Assembly: GCF_014873755.1 (NCBI RefSeq)
Contig: NZ_JADBEG010000001.1
Location: 1,428,501 to 1,492,500 of the forward strand
Direction of reading: 5' to 3'
DNA from: Amycolatopsis lexingtonensis
GTDB lineage: Bacteria; Actinomycetota; Actinomycetes; Mycobacteriales; Pseudonocardiaceae
DNA: 64,000 nucleotides
Both the position numbers and the translations under genes were made by a program. Position 1 is the first letter of the stretch. Every line of letters begins with the position of its first letter. Under the pieces are notes generated by a model. That model was not told the origin of the DNA, ran no database searches, and saw nothing but the letters and a program-made list of their open reading frames with translations. Below, in pieces: positions 44,744-51,934 of this stretch.

Positions 44744-45967
44744 TCAGGCTGCGAATGGCAGGGGCTGATGCAGGTTGTTGCGTCTGGGTTTTCGGCGTTT
44801 GTCCAAGAACCGCGGCGGTAGAAATTCGGGGTGGCCGTCGGTGGCGATGCGGACCTGCCAGCCGGAGCGGTGCAGGAGCCGGTGGTGGTGGCCGCAGAGC
44901 AGGACCAGGTTCGCCAGGTCGGTCAAGCCGCCCTCGGACCAGTGGTGGATGTGGTGGCCCTGGCAGTGCCGGGGTGGGCGGTGGCAGCCGGGGAAGGCGC
45001 AGCCGCGGTCGCGCAGGAACAAGGCGCGGCGCAGTCCGGCTGAGATGAGGCGGCGGGCGCGGCCGAGGTTCAGCGGTTCGCTGGCGGAGCCGAGGACCGC
45101 GGGGATGAGGGTGCAGTCGCAGGCGTGGATCCGGGCCTCGGCGGCCGAGATCAGACCGGTGTCGCCCAGGGTCGCCGTGCCGAGTCCGGAGCGCAGGTCG
45201 GTGAGGGAGACCGCGACCATCACGTGGACGCGTTCCCCGGCTTGGGTGGGCAACTCTGGGGAGTTGAGTGCCAGGTCGACTGCGTCGGAGAAGGCGTCGC
45301 CGTAGCGTTCCTGCGGGGACCGGAAGTCCCCGCCGTCGTCGGCGGTGCGGCGCTCGGCCAGCGCGTCAAGCAGCGCGCTGGCGCGGGTGCCGGTCTCATC
45401 GTCGAAGCGGCCGGTGAGTTCCCAGGTGCCAGTGCGTTTGCGGCGCAGCGAGAGTTCCCGCACGGGAGTGGCGGGCTCGGCATCCCGAGGGGCGGTGCCA
45501 TCGGGGTCGAGGTGGGCCAGGATCCGGGCACCGAGGGCTGCGACCTGTTTGTGGCCGCCCTCGGCAGCGAAGGCCAGCAGGTCCGCTTCCGCGGTCTCGC
45601 GGTGCTTGGCGGGGATGCGGGAGACGGCATCGATGATGGTGTCGATCATCGGGGTGCTCAACCGGCCGGCCAGCGCAGCGATACCGGTGGCCGGGGCAAC
45701 GGCGGGGGTGGCGTCGAGAGAGTGGGCGGGGTGCAAAGCCTGGGCTCGCTTGACGACCTTGTCGGCGGCGGCGCGCGGGAGGTCGGCGAGATGCTCCAGC
45801 AACCGGGCGGCGGAACGGTAGCCGAACAGTTCCAGCGCACCACGGGATTCGATTTCCACCAGCAGCGCACCGATTTCCGCTTCGGCGGACCGCACCACGG
45901 TGAGCAGCGAAACGAGGCGGTCGGCCAGGGCCTCCGCGTCCGCTTGCCACACCGTTTCTCTGTCCAC
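44744..45967 (-). CDS. HNH endonuclease with DUF222 (13E12-repeat type)
   Basis: 407 residues. DUF222 region (LVSLLTVVRSAEAEIGALLV; VVKRAQALHPAHSLDATPAV) followed by a C-terminal HNH nuclease: DRGCAFPGCHRPPRHCQGHH, HHWSEGGLTDLANLVLLCGH, HHRLLHRSGW. The zinc Cys and catalytic His are intact. These proteins are multicopy in actinobacterial genomes and are thought to be mobile; the native target is unknown. Followed by transposase remnants upstream. Confidence 0.9.
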   Translation of the reverse strand: MDRETVWQADAEALADRLVSLLTVVRSAEAEIGALLVEIESRGALELFGYRSAARLLEHLADLPRAAADKVVKRAQALHPAHSLDATPAVAPATGIAALAGRLSTPMIDTIIDAVSRIPAKHRETAEADLLAFAAEGGHKQVAALGARILAHLDPDGTAPRDAEPATPVRELSLRRKRTGTWELTGRFDDETGTRASALLDALAERRTADDGGDFRSPQERYGDAFSDAVDLALNSPELPTQAGERVHVMVAVSLTDLRSGLGTATLGDTGLISAAEARIHACDCTLIPAVLGSASEPLNLGRARRLISAGLRRALFLRDRGCAFPGCHRPPRHCQGHHIHHWSEGGLTDLANLVLLCGHHHRLLHRSGWQVRIATDGHPEFLPPRFLDKRRKPRRNNLHQPLPFAA

Positions 45968-46001
45968 ACACCAAGATTACCGACGTTCGATCATCTGTTC
46001 A

Positions 46002-46289
46002 TCACTCGAAGGGGCGGTGTGCGGCGAGCCGGAGCCAGGTTTGCCGGGCGTGGCGGGCCAGTCGGCCGCGGCGGAGGGGCGCGGGGTGGTCGGGCCGGGC
46101 GTGCATCTGTGTCCAGGCGGTGAGTTCTGTGGCGAGGCGAACGATGACCCGCCTGCCGGCGAGATCGAGCAAACCGGTCGGCGCGGCCACCCACGCCCCG
46201 TCACGAACCTCACCGTCGGCGTGGCAGGCGGGTGTCCACACGCGCACGGGGATTCGGTGTGCCGCCGCCGGAATCGGGTGCACGGACAC
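46002..46289 (-). pseudogene. IS1380-like transposase C-terminal remnant
   Basis: The last 60 codons (about 46002-46180) read VRLATELTAWTQMHARPDHP, then GRLARHARQTWLRLAAHRPF. This is the characteristic C-terminus of IS1380-family transposases, where the pattern LATELTAW..., then LARHARR...LHLAAHAPW is conserved. The catalytic DDE part is missing and the first 35 codons are unrelated, so it is a decayed fragment rather than a gene. Confidence 0.7.
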
Positions 46290-46334
46290 CGGCTCGTTGC
46301 GCCCGGATGGCCCGGGCCAGACCTGCCAAGGGCA

Positions 46335-46895
46335 TCAGTCGAGCAGGTCCGGCCGGACTCTGGCGATCTCCTGGGTCAACTGCCGGACCGTGGCGATGTT
46401 CGGCAGTCTCAGTTCCACGTCCACTTTGGCGTCCGGCAGGGGTTTCACCAGCGCGCTGTGGCGGATCGCGAAACGGCCGTCCGCGGGGGTGAATACGAGG
46501 GCCGACCGTACGGGCTTCGAGTTCGGGTCGCTCTCGGCCGGCGGGCGCGGTTCCCGGCCGCGCACGGCACGCAACTCCTCCCACGCGATCAGGCCGGATT
46601 TGCGACCGGCTCGCCACCACAGTCCACGTTGGTCGGCGACGAAGCGGTGCATGCGGGGGAAGAAGCCCATCATCACCAGCAGGCCGCCCAGCGCGAACGC
46701 GCCGAAGAGGAACGACGCGGCGGCCGGAGGAAGGTTCTTCGCTCTCGACGAAGCTGACGGATGCCCGACGTCCGGGAAGACGGCGGCCAATCCGAAGAGG
46801 ACGAACATGGCCAGCCCGCCGATGAACAGCCACCGGCCGGTCCGGTATTCGATGACGGGCGTCTCAGGGTCGGGGGACCATGTCTGTTCGGGCAC
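46335..46895 (-). CDS. PH-like (STM3941-type) membrane protein
   Basis: 186 residues. Two membrane helices (RWLFIGGLAMFVLFGLAAVF; ASFLFGAFALGGLLVMMGFF) followed by a PH-like cytosolic domain (DQRGLWWRAGRKSGLIAWEE; SALVFTPADGRFAIRHSALV). Function unknown. GTG start at 46895. Confidence 0.65.
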   Translation of the reverse strand: MPEQTWSPDPETPVIEYRTGRWLFIGGLAMFVLFGLAAVFPDVGHPSASSRAKNLPPAAASFLFGAFALGGLLVMMGFFPRMHRFVADQRGLWWRAGRKSGLIAWEELRAVRGREPRPPAESDPNSKPVRSALVFTPADGRFAIRHSALVKPLPDAKVDVELRLPNIATVRQLTQEIARVRPDLLD

Positions 46896-47026
46896 GGACG
46901 GCAGCGTAGTCGAAGGCGGCTCCGGCAGTGGGGGTTTCGCGACCTGCGCCCCGGAGCGCGCTCGACGAGCAATGCGTGAGTCCGGGTGGTGGCCGGAGAC
47001 GGGCGAAGGGTGTCCAAGACCGGTTT

Positions 47027-47437
47027 GTGACGACAGACCTGAACACCCTTCTCACCGCACTCTACGTCAAGATCGACGACCACCTCGCAGGCTGGCGTCG
47101 AACGGGCAGACCTCCGAGGCCCGCTGGCTGGCGGCCGAGACGATCGTCGACTCCCACCCCGGTCGAATGCGGCCGATCCCGGCCCACCGTGAAACGCTCG
47201 GAGCTGGCCGGCTGGGCCAAGTACGGCTACTGCCGCTCCCACTCGCGCTGGTTCTGGGGACTGCGGCTGCACCTGGTCTGCACCCCGGCCGGGCTCCCCG
47301 TCGCCTGGGCCCTGGCTGACCCGAAGGTCGACGAGCGGCAGGTGCTCGCGGCGATCTGCGACCACGAACCCCGCCTGCTCACCGAACGTACGCGTCGCCC
47401 AACCGCGCCACCGGCCAGCCTGTCACCCGGTCCCTGA
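47027..47437 (+). pseudogene. IS982-family transposase remnant
   Basis: Begins like an IS982 transposase (VTTDLNTLLTALYVKIDDHL) and continues with TPVECGRSRPTVKRSELAGW, GYCRSHSRWFWGLRLHLVCT, VAWALADPKVDERQVL, all family-typical. Between these about 70 family residues are missing, and family motifs SEARWL and IVDS appear in another frame, so there are a deletion and at least one frameshift. The C-terminal catalytic part is absent. A dead insertion-sequence fragment. Confidence 0.85.
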
Positions 47438-47474
47438 CCGCCTACGACCACTGACCGAGTCACGCATTACTCGT

Positions 47475-48233
47475 TTAGGTGTGCGTCCCGCCGTCCACGC
47501 GGATCTCCGTGCCCGTGATGAACTCGCCGTCGTCCGAAGCCAGCATCGCCACCACGCCCGCCACCGCCTCGGGGCGGGCCACCGCGTTGCCGACCTCCGT
47601 GGTCAGCCCGGTCGGGAGGATCGGCAGCAGGCGGCCGAACAGCGTGAAGTCGACGTCCTGGGGCAGCCAGCTCGCCGCCGAATCCGTGATCCCGCTCTTC
47701 ACGCTCCCCGGCGCGACGCTCACCGCGCGCAGGCCCTGCTTGGCGTACTCCAGCGCCAGCGAGTGCGTGAACGCCTGGATCCCGCCCTTGCTCGCGCAGT
47801 ACGCCGCCATGTACGGGTGGGCGAACGAAGCCGACGTCGAGCTGAAGTTCACCACCACGCCCTTGCCGGAAGCCAGCAGGGCGGGCAGCGCCGCGCGGGT
47901 CACCAGGAACGTGCCGGTCAGGTTGACCGCGAGCACCCGGTTCCACAGCTCCAGCGACGTCTCGTGCGTGTGCGACGCCAGCAGGATGCCCGCCGCGTTG
48001 ACCAGGACGTCGAGACCGCCGAGGGTCTCGATCGCCGAAGCCACGCCGTCGGCCACCGCGGCCTCGTCGGCGACGTCCATCGTCAGCTTCTCCGGCACCG
48101 GCAGGTCGTCGAGGCCCTTGACGTCGGTGGCGACGACCCGCGCTCCCTCCTCCAGCAGGCGGAGCGTGGTGGCCCGGCCGATGCCGGAACCGGCGCCGGT
48201 GACGAGGATCCGGCGATCGCGCAGGCGTTCCAT
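47475..48233 (-). CDS. Short-chain dehydrogenase/reductase
   Basis: 252 residues, classical SDR. Cofactor site VTGAGSGIGRATTL, DVLVNAAGILLASH, catalytic Ser in NFSSTSASFA and YCASK as the YxxxK pair; C-terminal FITGTEIRVDGGTHT. An Asp after the second strand (ATDVKG) favours NAD(H). Substrate unknown. ATG 48233 is used. It lies 22 bases after the quinone-reductase gene and probably shares its transcript. Confidence 0.9.
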   Translation of the reverse strand: MERLRDRRILVTGAGSGIGRATTLRLLEEGARVVATDVKGLDDLPVPEKLTMDVADEAAVADGVASAIETLGGLDVLVNAAGILLASHTHETSLELWNRVLAVNLTGTFLVTRAALPALLASGKGVVVNFSSTSASFAHPYMAAYCASKGGIQAFTHSLALEYAKQGLRAVSVAPGSVKSGITDSAASWLPQDVDFTLFGRLLPILPTGLTTEVGNAVARPEAVAGVVAMLASDDGEFITGTEIRVDGGTHT

Positions 48234-48255
48234 GGCGATCACCGTAGCCAAGAAC

Positions 48256-49239
48256 TCAGAGCGCGGGCATCCTCTCCGCTTCCGGCGGCGGGCCCGGCGG
48301 GGTGCCGTCGCCGAACGGGCGGCCGCCGAGCTGCTCGCGGTCGTGCGGGGTCAGCCAGCCCGAGACGTCCGGGCCGAGCGGGACGATCCCGGTCGGGTTC
48401 ACGTTCTTGTGCACCACGTAGTAGTGCTCCTTGATCTGCGGGAAGTCGATCGTGTCGCCGAACCCGGGCGTCTGGAACAGGTCGCGCGTGTACGCCCACA
48501 GCACCGGCAGCTCGGTGAGCTTCTGCCGGTTGCACTTGAAGTGGCCGTGGTAGACCGCGTCGAACCGGACGAGCGTGGTGAACAGCCGGACGTCGGCCTC
48601 GGTGATCGTGTCGCCGACCAGGTAACGCTGGTCCGCGAGCCGCTCCGACAGCCAGTCCAGGCGGGCGAACAGCTTGCGGTAGGAGTGCTCGTACGCTTCC
48701 TGGGACCGGGCGAACCCGCACTGGTACACCGCGTTGTTGACGTCGGTGAACACCTTCTGCGCGACGTCGTCGATCTCGTCGCGCAGCTTCTCCGGGTACA
48801 GCTCGGGCGCGCCCTCGCGGTGGTAGGCGGTCCACTCGGTGGACATGTCGAGGGTCATCTGCGCGAAGTCGTTGGTGACGACCTTCCCGCTGGGGACGTC
48901 GACGAACGCGGGCACCGTGATGCCGCGCGGGTACTCCGGGTCGCGCTTGAAGAACGCCTCCTGCAGGCGCTCGATGCCGAGCACCGGGTCGCGGCCGTCC
49001 GGGTCCAGGTCGAAGCTCCAGCTCCGCTCGTCGTGCACCGGCCCGGCGATGCCCATGGACAGCGCGGGCTCCAGGCCCAGCAGCCGCCGGACGATCACCG
49101 CGCGGTTGGCCCACGGGCAGGCACGCGCGACGATCAGCCGGTAGCGGCCCGGTTCGACCGGCCAGCCGTCACGGCCGTCGGCGGTGATGCGGTCCGGGAG
49201 GTAGTTCAGGTCCCGCTGGTACTCGCCCTTGTCGCTCAT
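48256..49239 (-). CDS. Glutathionyl-hydroquinone reductase-like (Xi-class GST)
   Basis: 327 residues. Thioredoxin-like N-domain with active-site ACPWANRAVIVRRLLGLE, then the GST C-domain (YLVGDTITEADVRLFTTLVR; FKCNRQKLTELPVLWAYTRD). Family enzymes reduce glutathionyl-hydroquinones. Actinobacteria use mycothiol rather than glutathione, so the thiol partner here may be mycothiol (inference). Its start overlaps the marR stop by four bases, which puts it under MarR control. Confidence 0.9.
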   Translation of the reverse strand: MSDKGEYQRDLNYLPDRITADGRDGWPVEPGRYRLIVARACPWANRAVIVRRLLGLEPALSMGIAGPVHDERSWSFDLDPDGRDPVLGIERLQEAFFKRDPEYPRGITVPAFVDVPSGKVVTNDFAQMTLDMSTEWTAYHREGAPELYPEKLRDEIDDVAQKVFTDVNNAVYQCGFARSQEAYEHSYRKLFARLDWLSERLADQRYLVGDTITEADVRLFTTLVRFDAVYHGHFKCNRQKLTELPVLWAYTRDLFQTPGFGDTIDFPQIKEHYYVVHKNVNPTGIVPLGPDVSGWLTPHDREQLGGRPFGDGTPPGPPPEAERMPAL

Positions 49240-49724
49240 CGCGTCCTCGGCTCCTCGTCGGTCGGGGGAGCGGCGTCGAGCGCCGCGGCCAGCCGGGCCA
49301 GCACCGGACCGGCCGTCCGGATGTCTTCGGCGCTCAGGTGGTCGAACACCGAAGCCCGGACGCGGGCCAGGTGGCTCGGGTAGGCCGCCTCCAGTCTGGC
49401 CAATCCGGCGTCGGTCAGCACGGCGTTGGACGCGCGCCCGTCCTCCTCGCAGCGCCGCTTCTCGACCAGCCCGCGGCGGGCGAGGTCGTCGACCACCCGG
49501 CTGATCCGGCTGAGCGACAACGCGGTCGCCGCCGCCAGCGCGGAGATGCGGAGCAGGCGATCCGGTGCCTCCGACAGCGAGACGAGCACGCCGTAATCGC
49601 TGATCGTGAGGCCGGTCTCCGGCAGGAACCGGTCTTCCAGCGCGCGCGGGAGTACGGTCGTGACGCGGATCAGCGACCGCCAGAACGCGGCTTCCCCGGT
49701 GTCGAGCGCGGACAGATCACCCAT
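49236..49724 (-). CDS. MarR family regulator
   Basis: 162 residues. Winged helix: FLPETGLTISDYGVLVSLSE, LSLSRISRVVDDLARRGLVE, with wing residues RCEEDGRASNAVLTDAGLAR. Coupled to the quinone-reductase and SDR genes and divergent from yceI. A short TTGCGCAA dyad at 49750-49757 lies just upstream and may be its operator. Likely senses phenolic or quinone stress. Confidence 0.9.
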   Translation of the reverse strand: MGDLSALDTGEAAFWRSLIRVTTVLPRALEDRFLPETGLTISDYGVLVSLSEAPDRLLRISALAAATALSLSRISRVVDDLARRGLVEKRRCEEDGRASNAVLTDAGLARLEAAYPSHLARVRASVFDHLSAEDIRTAGPVLARLAAALDAAPPTDEEPRTR

Positions 49725-49832
49725 ACCGGCGACTCTACCGAAAGCTTGCTTGCGCAACCAGCCAAAGTGAGTACAGTGTCGTTGAACCCTCAATCAATCG
49801 GGGGTCGCCACCACGAGGAGAGAAGACCAAAG

Positions 49833-50390
49833 ATGACCAGCGCGACCACCTACCCCCAGCTGACCGGCGAATACACCCTCGACGCCGCCCACTCGCGGAT
49901 CGGGTTCGTCGCCCGGCACGCCATGGTGACCAAGGTGCGCGGCAGCTTCAACGAGTTCACCGGTGCCGCCACGATCGACGGCGACGCGCCGGAGAAGTCG
50001 AGCGTCCAGGTGACCATCCAGGCGCACAGCATCGACACCCGCAACGCGGACCGCGACGGGCACCTGAAGAGCAACGACTTCCTGTCGATGGACGAGTACC
50101 CGCAGATCACCTTCACCTCGACCGAGATCAAGCAGACCGGCGACACCAGCTTCGACGTCACCGGTGACCTGACCATCAAGGACGTCACCCGCTCGGTGAC
50201 CGTCCCGTTCGAGTTCGAGGGCTCCGCGAAGGACCCGTTCGGCAACGACCGGATCGGCTTCGAGGGCTCCACCACGATCAGCCGCAAGGACTACGGCATC
50301 ACCTGGAACGCCGCGCTCGAGACCGGTGGCGTGCTGGTGAGCGACAAGGTCACGCTGGAGTTCGAGATCTCCGCGATCAAGTCCGCCTGA
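49833..50390 (+). CDS. YceI family lipid-binding-like protein
   Basis: 185 residues, lipocalin-like YceI fold (YTLDAAHSRIGFVARHAMVT; VRGSFNEFTGAATIDGD; SNDFLSMDEYPQITFTSTEI; RKDYGITWNAALETGGVLVS). No signal peptide, so cytosolic here. Proteins of this family bind isoprenoids or other amphiphiles and are induced by stress. Divergent from marR. Confidence 0.92.
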   Translation: MTSATTYPQLTGEYTLDAAHSRIGFVARHAMVTKVRGSFNEFTGAATIDGDAPEKSSVQVTIQAHSIDTRNADRDGHLKSNDFLSMDEYPQITFTSTEIKQTGDTSFDVTGDLTIKDVTRSVTVPFEFEGSAKDPFGNDRIGFEGSTTISRKDYGITWNAALETGGVLVSDKVTLEFEISAIKSA

Positions 50391-50396
50391 CGCCGG

Positions 50397-50427
50397 GAGC
50401 GGGAACCGGGCTCACCGGTTCCCGCTC
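50397..50427. terminator. Bidirectional terminator hairpin
   Basis: Perfect 13-base stem GAGCGGGAACCGG / CCGGTTCCCGCTC with a 5-base loop, between yceI and the convergent tetR gene and overlapping the tetR stop codon. Confidence 0.8.
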
Positions 50428-51023
50428 GCCCGCAGGTTCTCGATCCCGACGTCGAGCGCCGCTTCGAGGTGATCGATGCGGCCGGTCGACAGCATCACCA
50501 CCACGCCGCCCTGGATCCCGGCCAGCAGGGCGGCCGCGGTGCGTTCGGCGTCCAGGTCCGCGGCGACCTCGCCGGCGGCCTGCAGGTGCCGGACGCCGGC
50601 CGCGATCTCCTGCCGCCATCGCTCCAGCATGTCGCCGACGACCTTTTGCGCACCGGGGGTTGCGCGGCCCAGCTGCGAGATGAGCACGTTGAGCGGGCAG
50701 TGCTGGCCCCGCGCGGTGTAGTGCGAGACGACCGTGTCACGCCAGCGCCGCCAGGCCGCCCACGACGTCAGCTCGCCCAGCTGGGGCTGCTGGGCCGCGA
50801 TGACCTGGTCCGCTTCGTACCGGGCCACCTCCAGCAGCAGGTCTTCCTTGCCGCCGGGGAAGTAGTGGAAGAGCTGGCTCTTGCTCGTGCCGGTGCGCGC
50901 CCGGATGTCGTCCAGCGTCGTGACGGCGACGCCGCGCTCCCGGATCTCCTTCGCGGCCCCTTCGACGATCCGCTTCCGCGTCGCGGCGCCCTTGGGGGTC
51001 AGCTGCTTGGTGACTGGACTCAC
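50412..51023 (-). CDS. TetR family regulator
   Basis: 203 residues. DNA-binding part GAAKEIRERGVAVTTLDDIR, ARTGTSKSQLFHYFPGGKED; ligand domain with HYTARGQHCPLNVLISQLGR, the TetR_C-type of the YxaF-like group. GTG start at 51023. Convergent with yceI; no obvious partner gene. Confidence 0.88.
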   Translation of the reverse strand: MSPVTKQLTPKGAATRKRIVEGAAKEIRERGVAVTTLDDIRARTGTSKSQLFHYFPGGKEDLLLEVARYEADQVIAAQQPQLGELTSWAAWRRWRDTVVSHYTARGQHCPLNVLISQLGRATPGAQKVVGDMLERWRQEIAAGVRHLQAAGEVAADLDAERTAAALLAGIQGGVVVMLSTGRIDHLEAALDVGIENLRASGNR

Positions 51024-51117
51024 GGGTCCACTCTAGTCCGTTCGGGCGGTTCCGGCCCGAGGACGATTGGCGGGACCCGGGAACGGGGAATCGATTTCCC
51101 GGCCCGGGGAGGGAATC

Positions 51118-51501
51118 ATGCTGCTGGACAAGTTCGTCTTCGACGGGGAGCCCGCGCAGGTCGGCCGGGTCCGCGCCTGGGTGCGCGACCGCCTGGCCGC
51201 GGCCGAAGAGGTACCGGACGAGGTGACGGCGGACGTCGTGCTGATCGCGGGGGAACTGGCCGCGAACGCCGTCCGCCACGCGACGGGACCGGTGCGCGCG
51301 CTGCTGACGTGCGCGGATTCGGCGGTGTGGATCGGCGTCGAGGACGCGGGCGGAGCGGCGTGGTTCGACCCGGCGGCCCCCGACGTGGCCCCGGTCGGCA
51401 CCGGGCTGAAGCTGATCGCGGCGTGCAGCCGCCGGCGCGGGCACTTCCACCGCGCGGACGGCGGCAAGACGGTCTGGGCGGAGATCCCGATCGGCACCTG
51501 A
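51118..51501 (+). CDS. RsbW-like ATP-binding (HATPase_c) protein
   Basis: 127 residues of the actinobacterial anti-sigma-factor/serine kinase type. N-box ADVVLIAGELAANAVRHATG, G1 box WIGVEDAGGA and GTGLKLIAACSRRRG (G2) are present. Such proteins bind an anti-sigma antagonist or sigma factor. ATG 51118 is chosen; the region before it (GGGAGGGAATC) contains the ribosome site. No partner gene adjoins it. Confidence 0.85.
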   Translation: MLLDKFVFDGEPAQVGRVRAWVRDRLAAAEEVPDEVTADVVLIAGELAANAVRHATGPVRALLTCADSAVWIGVEDAGGAAWFDPAAPDVAPVGTGLKLIAACSRRRGHFHRADGGKTVWAEIPIGT

Positions 51502-51514
51502 GCGCGGCCGGGAT

Positions 51515-51537
51515 GTCATGAACGAGTCGTTCATGAC
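51515..51537. repeat. Variant palindrome of the AATGAGTCATT type
   Basis: GTCATGAACGAGTCGTTCATGAC type palindrome, 23 bases with only the centre unpaired, 14 bases after the HATPase gene stop. A broken further copy lies at 51722-51741. Same overall form as the AATGAGTCATT family with changed letters. Confidence 0.75.
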
Positions 51538-51607
51538 GTGAGGCGACAGGGCCCCGGCAAAGTTACGCGGCTGGGCCGCTCTGCCGCCGGTGACCCGCTC
51601 GCCCGAC

Positions 51608-51660
51608 GTCTTGAATGACTCATTCAGGTCTTCGGAGGTCCTGAATGAGTCATTCAAGAC
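51608..51660. repeat. Paired palindrome, AATGAGTCATT family, copy 3
   Basis: Virtually identical over its 53 bases to the copy at 28717, in the same orientation, and similar for about 30 bases on both flanks. Lies in the 433-base gap between two convergent genes. Confidence 0.92.
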
Positions 51661-51795
51661 GCTGGTACAACGCTGCGGGCTGCACCGACGCGACTTTGCC
51701 GGGACCCTGACGTGAGGCGAGGTGAACGACCCGTTCATGACGCTCTCGGGCCGGTGTTCCCGGTGAGGTCGGGTGGTGCCGGCTGCTGCTGTGGT

Positions 51796-51848
51796 GTCGC
51801 GAATGACTCATTGGGGACCTCCGAGGTCTCCAATGAGTCATTCGCGAC
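51796..51848. repeat. Large inverted repeat, AATGAGTCATT family variant
   Basis: A 53-base inverted repeat with arms GTCGCGAATGACTCATT and AATGAGTCATTCGCGAC and an inner GACCTC/GAGGTC pair, forming one long hairpin rather than two separate ones. It keeps the ACTCATT/AATGAGT core of the family. With the other repeats it fills most of 51502-51934; no gene is seen there. Confidence 0.88.
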
Positions 51849-51934
51849 CTTGGCGGAGCCGGTGTCACAGGCAGAGGAGCGCGTCTCGACTTTGCCGGGA
51901 ACCCGCGCCCGGCGCGGTGACGTCCGGGAAGCGG

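Noticed and set aside
44744-45967. HNH protein as part of a homing element or defence system
   Set aside because: It is a typical multicopy DUF222/HNH protein; no intron, methylase or defence partner adjoins it.
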